From contig JAPEHQ010000007.1 of the NCBI GenBank assembly GCA_027405735.1, positions 2,629,001-2,693,000 on the forward strand: DNA of 64,000 nucleotides. Reading direction: 5' to 3'. This document shows, one piece after another, positions 1 to 10,790 of the stretch. Numbering within the stretch: the first letter of the stretch is position 1; each line of letters begins with the position of its first letter. The stretch comes from Mucor racemosus (Eukaryota > Mucoromycota > Mucoromycetes > Mucorales > Mucoraceae). The notes under the pieces are model-generated. The model saw only the letters and a list, made by a program, of their open reading frames with translations, did not search any database and had not been told where the DNA came from. The position numbers were made by a program, and so were the translations under genes.

Positions 1-930
1 CATTGCTAAAATTAAAATCTTTGAGCCTTCATAACTCTACGAAAAGTTAAGCTATACTAACAACTTTCAATAATAAAACTCACTTTTTTAAAGCGATCTA
101 TAACATATTTTAGCATGAAAAAATTCTGAGCACTTATTTATTTTTTTTATTTTTTGTCATTTTTTAATGGACTAAAAAATAATCGTTAAATTGAGCCGCA
201 CTTTTTTTAAATTCATAACATAGAGCTCGTTGAACTCTCTCGGCCGCAATTTAGTTTTTTTTTTAAAATGATGATTTTTCGGGGAGATATCCTCAAAAAT
301 GTGTACAGAGAGATACTACCATTGCTTCTGGCTTCAATTTTCTCTTGTATACCCTCATTCTAAATTTGAGATTTGAAATTTTTTTGACAAAAACCTCGAT
401 TTCCCTACAAAAAATACAGTCGGAAGGCTCAGCAATAGCTCGATCAATAGATAATTTTGTTGCACATCATCTCCGTTATTTATTTTTGAAGTATGTTTAT
501 AAAAAATTATGTGTATCTTCAAAAAATATCCAAAATTTTAATCGCATTTTACGCAAAATTTTATTAGAAACAATCTTTTAAATTTTGTTTAGATAAATAC
601 AGGATTTAAAATTGTACAAAAACCATTTAATACTATATTTCAACTTACTTTGCAGTTCATGAGCTATTAAGCAATATTGTTTTTTTGATCATTTTCTGGT
701 CGATTTGTCTGATTGGTTTTGAAACCCAGTTATCATAGGGTTAAACTGTAATATGTCCCTATTATTTTGATTATCTCGACAAAAAATCAATATTTTTTGC
801 TGAAAGAAAAAAATGAAAAGTAACTTAGATTCAGTTCTATCTTATGAATATAAAAAATTAATTCCTCAATTTAGGTGCTCAATTTTTTATAATCAATTTT
901 GGTCAATATTTGGCTAGTCGTCCGCTTATA
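1..930 (+). repeat. Dispersed AT-rich repeat R1, copy a
   Basis: This stretch reads, with about 80-90% identity by eye, as the reverse complement of 6240-7775, and in direct orientation as 59690-60500. A shorter diverged copy lies at 26480-26990. Shared landmarks include the phrase 'gtataccctcat' near 350 and 'caacttactttgcag' near 642. Short open frames occur in all copies but at different lengths and with stops, so any original protein is decayed and I cannot name it. The left edge runs off the window. Confidence 0.75.
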
Positions 931-947
931 TCCTAGAATTGATATTT

Positions 948-1045
948 CTATCACTACGGCCGACCTGTGCTGCACAAGATGATTTCGTTGTGTCCAGGTG
1001 GGCTGCACACTATAGCCTGATGAGTAGTTGCGCCCACTAAATAAT
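948..1045 (+). repeat. Short repeat block shared with 58920-59013
   Basis: A block of roughly 90 bp beginning 'cactacggccgacctgtgct' recurs in the same orientation at about 58922-59013 with few differences. At the second site it abuts the right inverted arm of the element at 58038-59092, so here it is probably a remnant of that element. It is relatively GC-rich compared with the surrounding DNA. No coding potential is seen. Confidence 0.6.
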
Positions 1046-3775
1046 GGCTAAAAAGATAACAAGATGCACATGGGCACAACAAAAGAAACTGCACACGAGC
1101 ACAACGCTAACCCTGTATTTGCAGAATTATAGATTCTGTCCATGTGCATGACATTAATCCCATGTGTGCATAATAGTAGAATTGCCTATAATAACCATAT
1201 CATTATCCCTATTTGTGCATAATAAGAAATCTGACCATGAGCATAATGAGCTGATCGTATGGGCACAAACTGGTTTGTACATGAGCATCTTGCCGTTCTC
1301 AAAATTCCATTGCATTTTTTATTGGAATGTGTTTTTAAATGACATTTGTTTTTATTGATATAGATTATAGACAACATAATTCAATAGATTGTTGATGTAG
1401 TAGAGCAATACATTCAACAGCCAATATATTTACAATTATTATCACTTGTAAATATGTTTGTAGCTGTAATTTTTACAGCAACAATGGTTCTTGCTCGGGC
1501 ATAAACTTAAATAGCACTTACTGCTTAAATTTATACCACAAGACAAATCTAAAATTATAAATGTTACTTTATCACTTATAGAATTAAACAAATTAACCTA
1601 CTTTAAACTTACTATTTTAGTTTACGATTGTCAGCTGTAAAAAGATTTGTTTTTAAGTACAGTATATCTACAATCAAAACTATGGTAATTATGCAAGACA
1701 TTAGATTGCTCTTTTTTTTTGTGCTTTTATATCATTTGAAATTTCATCACTTTTCTGGAACATTTCGTGGGTTTGTAGCCAGTTCTAGCTTTGTATCGAG
1801 TAGGTACAGTATAAATATTATTGCCTTTAATTTGATCTGGTAATCAAGTAATACGCCCAAAAATACAGTAGTAAATAATGATATTTGATCTTAGAATGCA
1901 GTTAAATAAAAATATCAAACTCTAATATAGACTGCTACCTATATTAAAAACATTAGTCCCTTATGTTAGCATGCGTATTCTGATAAAAGAAAAGAATACC
2001 AGCTTGATAGTTTGATATGCCTTATCAAACGGTAAATATATCCTTGGAATATGAAAACAAAAACAGAGAAATAACACACGTAGAAAAGGATTTTCAAGGC
2101 TTTATATTATTTAGCGCATTTGAAACCTTGCTAAATTTCACATTTCAGCCAATGTAAAAGCAGAATTACAGAGCATCAACCCATAAACTAAACAAAATAG
2201 GCAATATCTGTTATCATAGAAACATGCATTTTCTACCAGAAAAGCCAGCTGTCATATCATAGATTCATTAAAAATTGCAAAAGCGAGCCCACAGAGCAAC
2301 TCCGTAATTGAGCATAGCAAGATTGAATGGCTAAGTCTCTTATACTATGGTATATATCTAAGTTTTAAATAAAAATGCGGTTTTTTTTTACTTTTCTTAT
2401 ATTTAACCACGTACGGTCTGAAAATTCAGACTTTGTAGCGGACATTTTCGAGACTCATTTTATCCTTACCAACACTTATGATTTTAATCAAAAAACAGAA
2501 AAATCAAATTTTGATACCAAAAGCAACGTTTAAATATACTACATTGTGAGCGAAAATTGTAGCTATAAGTAATACACATTTTATGAAAACTTAATATTGA
2601 ATGTTAAGTAATAAAACTTAGCATTTTTGGCCCAAAAACGGTTTTTTGATTAAAGGATTTTCATGTAATATTTGCAATAAAAATGTTTGTTATTTTTTAT
2701 TGAGCAAATAGAGCGCTAAATTCTGTATATGTGTATATTTTTTGTTTTTATAATTAGTAATATAATTAACTCTAGATTTGCAAAACCCGAAAAAAAAAAT
2801 AAAAAAATGTCAAAATTGATGATCTGGACAAGAATAATTTTTAAAATTAATATTCCGCTTATAAGCTTTGTAAGTCTTAAAAATAAGAGATTTTATAATA
2901 CTCGAGAACTTTTTCAAGAATTTACGATACTGTACCCACTTGATTCAAGCTTATTACTGTAAACCTGTATGTAGTGAACTACATATACCAAGTTTGTTTA
3001 GTAATCAAATTGATTTTAGTCAACATCTAAGATCTAATAACTTTAAATCACACAAAACTTTAAAATGTCAAATTGTACCACTGGTACTTCCAAACTAGAA
3101 ACTAAACCATGAAGATCTTGCTTCAAGATCTTATTACTGTATTATTAATAGAATTAGAAAATAGTATATATATCACAAAGGCTATAGTAATCCATAAACC
3201 TTTGCTTTACTTTATATCTTAAATAAATATCAAAGAGTTATAATTGTAGTCGCAACGCTTTTTTTGTTTAATTACTATTTTTGTAGCACTTTATACATGT
3301 TAATATTGTGTGGTAGTTTATTTGATGATAATATAGTCTTACTTTATAATTATTGCGTTAGAGGTGATTTACATTGAGTTTTATTCTTACTTCTCCAATA
3401 TCATAAACATAAACATGGCCAACACTGAAACCTATTGCCGCCTTTTATTCTCTTTGTCCCAAGCCAATTTATCCAATGCTATACTAGAACCAACTTAACT
3501 ACTTACAAATGGTTCCTCGGTATTCACATTCAAATTCCATAAACTAAATTGACTGGTTCCATCCACAGTAGTATCAAACGTATCATCAGCCCATCTTATG
3601 ATAATGTCAATTTAAAATCAGAAGAAACATCCCATTATTATTGTTATAAGCTATGAAAAGCTTGATTTTTAATAATACAGCAATTAAATAAAAAAACAAG
3701 ATGATACTAATAGCATATGGTGAGTATTCAAGATCTAACTAAGTTTGATGAAGTATGCGATTTAGTAGCAAATAT
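1045..3775 (+). repeat. Dispersed repeat R2, left copy (inverted at 55080-57455)
   Basis: About 2.7 kb here is repeated in inverted orientation at 55080-57455. Matching landmarks in reverse complement include 1075-1110 with 57375-57425, 2405-2480 with 56040-56140, 3440-3600 with 55245-55400 and 3655-3740 with 55115-55190. Neither copy has a long open frame. The first 300 bases hold a loosely periodic motif resembling 'catgtgcataat'. It looks like a non-coding or long-dead mobile element; its ends are approximate. Confidence 0.7.
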
Positions 3776-6239
3776 CGCACTTAATTATAATTTTTGAACT
3801 TACTGATGTTAATCAGAATTATTAGTACTTTCATTCAAAAAAGAGTAAGCTTTGCTTTATACAATATTTACATTTACCTATTCAATAAATGACATTGCAT
3901 TTATTATTCGTTATATCAATCAACCGACTTTATCTTGATTCAATACATTTGGCAATTAAATGCCTAAATTACACTTGAGCCACCAGGTATCGCCACAAAA
4001 AAATCTCGTACAGGTAGACGAAACATCACAATTTGGATCATTCTTTTGTGTTCATAGATCTGAACTCTTTCATATATTCATATATATCTGCATGAAACAT
4101 ATTTCTGTCTGTTGTTTAATTTAATTAAAATACATTGAACGCCAACATCGTACTTGATAAAACGCCTTACTACTTTATTGCGAATCAACACAACTAATTT
4201 GATGCTAGTTTAGCATCAGCAATTGAATCAGATAAATTTGGGATTAGATGACCCCTTTTAATAGTTTTTCATATCATGAGCTAATAATGGACCGTTATTA
4301 TAGATACGCTAAACAGGGATGATGAGTTAACCCTGATGGACGAACGAGTTGATTAGCAGTATAAAAAAATATTAAAATCACATGAACATAGCAATTGAAT
4401 GAGCAAGAGACTATAAGCCATAATTAATGCTTAGAGAATAATAAATGAGTAACGTATCTTGATTTCATTATTAGCTAACAGCTGTTTTTAAAGAAGTATA
4501 CCACACCATATTTGACAAGAAACCTGTCTTCCTCTGCTTAAAAAGATTAAAGCAACTGGAAAAATGCTTGCAATAATCAATGAATACTGATCCAAATGGG
4601 CTGTAAGTTTCTCCAAAATATATACTACAGCTGTAATAGTATCTGCAGTGGAATTACATACTAAAAACGCTTGATAAAAATAAAACAACCTAAATTTCAA
4701 GTGTCGCTCATAAAATATGATGCCACTTGAAATGTGAACAACGATAATAAACAAACGCTTCAATTGAACACAATAACAAACGCATGCTAAAAATATGAAA
4801 TACCCTTTTTGAACCATACATGTCGTGTAGATGATAGCACCCTTGATCACGGCGCAATCAATTACACAAATGACATATATATCAAAACAGGATTCTATCC
4901 AAATCAATAATGATAATAAACAAAGATATCAATTTAATCAACTACTCATCTATATCGTAGTTGCACTATCAATATAAATAAGATTCAAGCATATAAAAAC
5001 TACCCCTTAAAAATCAAGGTTACATAAAATAGATATAACAGAAATAAACAAAAACAACCATTTCCCAAAAGGTCGATATTGTCACACTTGACATACAATC
5101 CCTTATGGTCAATGCTCTATACAATTTACCCCTTAAAATATCAAATCAATAACAATGTACTCAAAACTGGAAGATTACTAAATATACATCCATTCAAGTC
5201 TGATGGTATCCAAGTTCTCCAAATCACTATAAATACCCTCATACTTTTCAATTATTTTAACTCTTCAGAAATCTTTTGTAATAAAAACTTTAGCTGATTA
5301 TAATTGTATTTCTACTGCTTTATTTTTTTTATATTTTTTTTATTTTAGTAAATAACATCGTAATTTACTGCAGTATCCAAACCTATATTTTAATAATGCC
5401 ATTAATTTGCTAATTAAATTGTCTGAATCAAGAGTCCACTTTTGCCAAATGGGATTTGTGGATCAATAGACCATTTAAAATTAGAAACAACGCTAAATCG
5501 GCCAAAACTAGTACAATATACTGTATAACAGTGTATAGTGGTATCTGCAACTACCAAGATTGATAAGTAAGCACCTTTATTATGCATAATCAAAGTTATA
5601 ATACAATGTGTTTTACTTTTATTTTTTAAAGAAATTCAGGTTTCAAATATTGATTTAAGTAACTGTAATCAAATTGAGAGTTTATGGATACATCATACAA
5701 CCTTATTTATAAAAATAATAATAATAAAGACTAGTAAATTTATCATGGAGAACGTAGGCGGCTTTATTACTAGTAGAAAAACTAGTGTTAAAAGTTAAAA
5801 GGAAAAACCAAGAGCTTCTAGGTCTTGGTTTAAAAGACTATTTATAAGAATTACATTTCAATATGAGTTAGAAATGAAATTGGCTTCAAAATTGGCTGTC
5901 TAATATCCTCGAAAACCGACACAAATAAATGCTAGAAAAATACCAGAAATGGAAAATCTTTGTTTCTTGAATGAGTTGATCTACTAATAGTCTGCAGTAA
6001 ATTATTAAAAACATTTTATATAACATTATCTACTGGATGGTTTTTAAATCTTCAAAAAGTATCAATTTTTCATGGAGTTATTGATAGATTAAGATTTCAT
6101 AAAAGATGATTAACTGTTGAATGCGACCAAGTACCATACTTTATTGCTTTCTACAGCATCAATACATCTTACAATCTTTTGACTATGACATGTATGGAAG
6201 TGCAAAGTGAGAATTTATTGGTACCTTTCGATAAATCAA
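3776..6239. other. Gene-poor AT-rich interval
   Basis: No gene is supported here. The longest frame (4488-4907, minus) has no ATG at its start and a hydrophobic composition typical of AT-rich noise. At 5743-6000 on the plus strand one frame beginning ATG stays protein-like for about 80 codons but is interrupted by two in-frame TAA codons, so it may be a decayed gene fragment. No homology could be assigned. Confidence 0.5.
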
Positions 6240-7775
6240 TCCGGCTAAATGCTGCTCTGCATTTTTTGTTTCAACAAAAGGTATTAATTTTCGCCGAGAT
6301 GATCAAAACAATAGCTCACATTGCAACTTAAAACCTACTATGATGACTGAGTCTCAAAATCTATTTGTGAAATCGATCAAAAAAATGGTTTAATAAACAA
6401 ATTTGTTAAAAGCTCATGAAATACAAAATAAGTTGACCTAGTGTATTAAATTGTTTTTGTACAGTTTTGAATTCTGCATCCATCTAAACAAAACTCTGAA
6501 AATGTCTCAAATAAAATTCTGCGTAAAATGCGATTGAAATTTTGGAGGTTTTTTAAGGATGCACATCACGTTTCATAAGCAGGCTTTAAATTTAAATAAT
6601 TGAGTTGATGCACAGCAAAATTATCTATCGATCTATCCATTGCTGAATCTTCTAACCACATTTTTCGTGGAGAAAGTACAATTTTAATTGATTTTTTTTT
6701 CAAATTCAGAATTTGGGATGAGGGTATACAGGGAAAAAATTGAAGCTAGAAGCGAGACTATTCTTTTGTACTAGGGATGTTGTCGAGCCCAGCTTATACT
6801 AGTAAATTTGGCTGGCAAAACCCGGCTCGACATCAATATTATTTTGTACACATTTTTAAGGATATATCCAAGAAAAACCAGTATTTTGAAAAGAATTAAA
6901 TTAGATCCGAGTAATTATTTAAAACGAGCCTAAAATGTCAAAACGGTCTTAAGAAATAATCTTGCCAAAATATTACACTTTTTATTAACAATACACCCAG
7001 AGGATGTATTTATATACTTTTCATTATAACTATTACACAGAATTACTATCTAAGAACATTACACCAATTTACTAAGACGCATGTGAATCAACGTGGACAC
7101 CTGTTGATTTACTATAATACCGAATACTGACTGCGACCTTGAATGTGCGACCTAGGATATGATATTGACATAACAGAGCCGAACTTTTTTTATGCAGCCG
7201 AGCTTTTTTTTGCGCGTGACTAAAGCTCGTTCACCCCACACGAGCTTCTTTATGTAACGACTAAAACTCGTTATCTCAACGCGAGTTTTATTTTACCTTT
7301 CATGTTGCAAATATCTAAAGTAAAGCAAACTTATGGATGACAATTGACAATTATCTAAAGCAGTAGTGTCATATAATTTACTAATTATTATTAAATTTGA
7401 ACTTATTGAAAAGAAGGCAGAAGCTCGCTCTCCCCTACACAAGCTTTTTGAAAAGAAATCAAAAGCTCGGCTCGTTGTCGCGAGCTTTGGTCAATCTCTT
7501 CCAAGGCTCGGTTCATGTTTTATAATTATATTCGAGAGAGCTTAATGAGGTTGATGACATGAATGTAAACAAAATGCTGCTCAATTTAACGAATATTTTT
7601 TAATCCATTACAAAAATGACAAAAAAATGAAAAAATAAGTGCTCAGGGTTTTTTCATACTGAAATATGTTATAGAGCCCTTTAAAATAGCGAGTTTTATT
7701 ATTGAAAGTTGTTAGTATAGCTTAACTTTTCGTAGAGTTATGAAGGCTCGAAGGTTTTAATTTTAGCAGCAATGA
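6240..7775 (-). repeat. Dispersed repeat R1, copy b, with a ~650-bp insertion
   Basis: In reverse complement this matches copy a (1-930) from the left window edge onward. The match is interrupted by extra sequence at roughly 6900-7570 that copy a lacks. That insertion carries the hairpin array listed separately. Together copies a and b form a large inverted repeat separated by about 5.3 kb, which could be chance orientation of two insertions. Confidence 0.7.
7180..7500. repeat. Array of short GCTCG/CGAGC hairpins
   Basis: At least four imperfect palindromes follow one another. They are 'aaagctcgtt' (7222) with 'cgagctt' (7241), 'aaaactcgtt' (7263) with 'gcgagtttta' (7281), 'gaagctcgct' (7420) with 'caagctttttg' (7440), and 'aaaagctcgg' (7461) with 'cgcgagcttt' (7479). 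Loops are about 8-10 nt and often C-rich. The array lies inside the segment unique to R1 copy b. Confidence 0.55.
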
Positions 7776-8517
7776 AACCCCTGTGGAAATTTGAAACATT
7801 AGCACTGAAAAATTTATATCAACTGCAAAAAAATAAGATATTTGTGGATGCTTATTTTTGAATTAAAATAGAACATCTCAGGTACATTGGCATATTATTT
7901 TTTCTTGATGCTATTTAGTGAAAAAAAAGTAGAGCAGCGATGAAAAACCAGACCAGTTTTTAAGGAGAAAGCAGTGAAGTTTACTTGGTTTTAAGTCTTT
8001 CATGAGACATAAAATAAGTTTAGGAATATATAGCATAATATGGCTACTTTATATCTGCTTACCAATGTCTAAGATATATCCTAAAAAGTGTTTAATATGG
8101 GTTTAGGTATAGAAAAGAGGGCACGCTCCGATTTTGAAGATTGAAAACTGTGAATTTAATTTTTTGAAAATTCAAATATTGCTCAAGCGGGCACTGTACC
8201 TGCAAAAATATACTAGAATCCATTTTAATCTATGGAGTGTAACTTTATCTGTATGTTTCAGAGCAAGTTAATAAAGTTTGTCAATTATTTTTTATTGATC
8301 GAAACTAATTAGAAATAAAAGCAATTAAAGGTTATGGAGTGTAATTGTTTAGCTTCTAAAGTAAAAAGATACAAAATTGTATGATTATATATAGTAGAAA
8401 ATGTACCTAAAAGAAATTGATTCAATGGCAAAGGCTTAATCTCAGTATATATAGTAACAACAAAGGCTACTCTATTACTTGAAATATCGGCTTATTTCAA
8501 ATTGTCTGCATACAATT
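7776..8517. other. AT-rich interval, nothing recognised
   Basis: No open frame of note, RNA gene or repeat partner inside the window was found between the end of R1 copy b and the pseudogene fragment beginning near 8518. Confidence 0.5.
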
Positions 8518-8880
8518 TATTACTTTGATGCCTTGCCAAGTGGGCCTAGCTATACTTCTGTTACCGAGCCTAGCTCACACAAGCGATAAACCGAAGCTAG
8601 CGTATGTCTTCTACATCTTACAATTAAAAATAACGGTGGTGAATTACCACCTAATTTGGATGAATTAAAGTAACTTTATTCAAAGTTACAGGCTATCTAC
8701 AATGACGAAATGTATGTTGCTGATATCAAAAACTTACTGAAGTTTGAGACCAAATATAAATGTCCAGCAGGGAATCAAATCATATACTGGTACGATTTCA
8801 ATCCTACAAGAAACCACAAAATTCTTGAATATGCTGGACGTAATGAAATTGATTCGGTGTCATTATATTCTATTCAATAA
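8518..8880 (+). pseudogene. Decayed protein-coding fragment, family unknown
   Basis: One plus-strand frame reads as plausible protein for about 120 codons but contains two in-frame TAA codons, at about 8596 and 8671. The part after the second stop includes 'AIYNDEMYVADIKNLLKF' and 'NQIIYWYDFNPTRNHKILEY', which have normal amino-acid composition in a region where random frames are K/N/I/F-rich. It ends at a TAA at about 8878. I do not recognise the family. The fragment lies about 130 nt beyond the 3' end of the phosphatase gene, which is on the other strand. Confidence 0.45.
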
Positions 8881-9012
8881 AAAAAAACGTATCTTGGGCA
8901 TCTATTTGAGATGTTACAAATGATCATGCAGAACAATCATATGAAAAAAATATTATTTTATCACAATTATTTTGGCAGATGATATATTTAACATGTTTAT
9001 TATAAAAGATGT

Positions 9013-10591
9013 TTAACTAATGATTCTTTGCTTGTTTGTATGGCTTTTTGTTTTAGAAACTCTAACATGATCCCTTAAGCGGCCCAAAGTGCCATCAGTA
9101 CGAGTTTCATAATGATGTAGATCGATATGCCCGGGAGATATTTCAATTGCTGAGAATCCATAGCCTTGAAATTTATTACCTAACCAACTGGGTACCTCTG
9201 TAATATTATCAAACAAATCTCCACCTTCATAATTACCAGCATTACCAGTAATTACTTGAAAGAAAGAAGGCGCGTTATGATATGATTTCGTTAACATTGT
9301 GTCATTTCGAACAGGAAATGTTCTTTCATAATTGTGTTTATGTCCACTATATGCAGTATGTCAATATAAGATTGGGGCTTGTGAAATATCAATTACCATA
9401 AATACATGTCAACATTGTATTTTGTTAATAATGATTCTAATCCTTGCTGTTTAGTATGTCCAAACCTTAGGATTTCTGCGTTTTCTTTACAATCAGAATT
9501 CGATAAAATGGAGCAATACAAAGGTCTGTGCCCAATAACAATAATCCATGGTACTTTTGATCTGTATCTAGTTGCTTTGATTAAATCTTGTTCTAACCAT
9601 TGGAGAGATGTTTGGACTTGCTCATCAGAGCCTTCGAAAAAAACCTCTGTTGCAAATGAAATCAAGTGCAATGATTTATAATCGATTGAATATTGCATAG
9701 CATTATCGAAATCTGATTCACGATAAGGCATCAAATCAAAACTGTAAACACCCGGTTCAATTAGTCAGATGTCATTTACTTGCCATAATGACAATAATTT
9801 ACCGATTTTTGTAATGTGAAAAGTTATATGCCTGTTCATGGTTACCAGACGTTGCTATCAAAGGCACATTGGCATAGAAATCCTGTGCAAAATTCATATA
9901 TTGATCTCCTTTTGTACCATTGAAATCATCTAGATTATATCCTTGATCTCCCATTATGGCAACAAAATCATAATCATGATTCTGAGCTAATTCTTTAAAT
10001 ACGGGCATTGATACAGCATTTGCAACACCCTAAAATCATCGAATTAGTTAACTTGTAACAGTTTGTATATAAACAACATACAAGATCGCCTGTTGCTAAG
10101 AATTTAAAAGATGGTGAATCCTCCAGAGGTGTGTGAAATTCATATGTGTTGGATACATGTATCTGGTCATTTTCCATAGTTTCTACCTTGTATTTATAAA
10201 TAGTAGATGGCTCTAGTTTTCTTGATATGAATGTATGCATAAATTGATTGTGTTTTTCAATTCCACCATCAATAAACTCCCAATTTAAACTTTCGTATAC
10301 AAAATCTTGTTCATCTGAATCAAACCAATAATACAGTCTTGATTTCTCTATTGGCACCATTGTCGAAAATTGTACTCTGAATGCTTTTCCATCAGATAAC
10401 CAAGAAGTATGAATTTGTTGAGGTTCTGCAGGATGATAAGTACGATTCCAATCACCATCTTTGTTGTATAGATCTACAGATGGCAGTGTTCCTGGTCCAC
10501 CATAACATACAACAGTTTTATTGTTTACAACAATTGTTGCTTCAATAAAATTAACAGTAATTAGTGATAATATTAATAACAAAATATACAT
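9013..10591 (-). CDS. Purple acid phosphatase / metallophosphoesterase, 471 aa, 4 exons
   Basis: Secreted or vacuolar metallophosphatase that releases phosphate from esters, used by fungi for phosphate acquisition. Exons by GT-AG splicing are 10591-10082, 10029-9803, 9741-9397 and 9346-9013; the frame closes to 471 residues. The N-terminus MYILLLILSLITVNF is a signal peptide. A fibronectin-like N-terminal domain (about 25-160) precedes the catalytic domain. The metal-binding motif series is in order: GDLG (168-171, across intron 1), GDQGY, GNHE, GHRPLYC and GHKHNYER (across intron 3). Introns are 52, 61 and 50 nt. The start is the first ATG, followed directly by the signal peptide. Length and motif order are typical of fungal and plant PAPs. 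The substrate cannot be told from sequence. Confidence 0.93.
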
Positions 10592-10710
10592 GATAAGAAA
10601 GAGAAAAAAGTATGTTAATTAATGTTTGATTCGATTTATTTTATATGAATATTTTCTCCTTTAACATGATTTTTGTACTAATTGTCTTTATAAATGCAGG
10701 AGAAACTCGA

Positions 10711-10739
10711 TTATATATATATATATTATATATAAAAAA

Positions 10740-10773
<34 letters not shown>
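10711..10773. repeat. (TA)n microsatellite
   Basis: Two runs of alternating TA separated by a short A-rich spacer lie in the 200-bp gap between the stop of the GDS1/APSES gene and the start of the phosphatase gene, that is, in the probable phosphatase promoter. Slippage-prone; no other signal seen. Confidence 0.85.
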
Positions 10774-10776
<3 letters not shown>

Positions 10777-10790
10777 GATTTAATTTTTGT

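Noticed and set aside
4488..4907. 139-codon minus-strand frame with hydrophobic segments
   Set aside because: It starts at TTG, not ATG, has no recognisable motif or splice partners, and its composition fits AT-rich noise.
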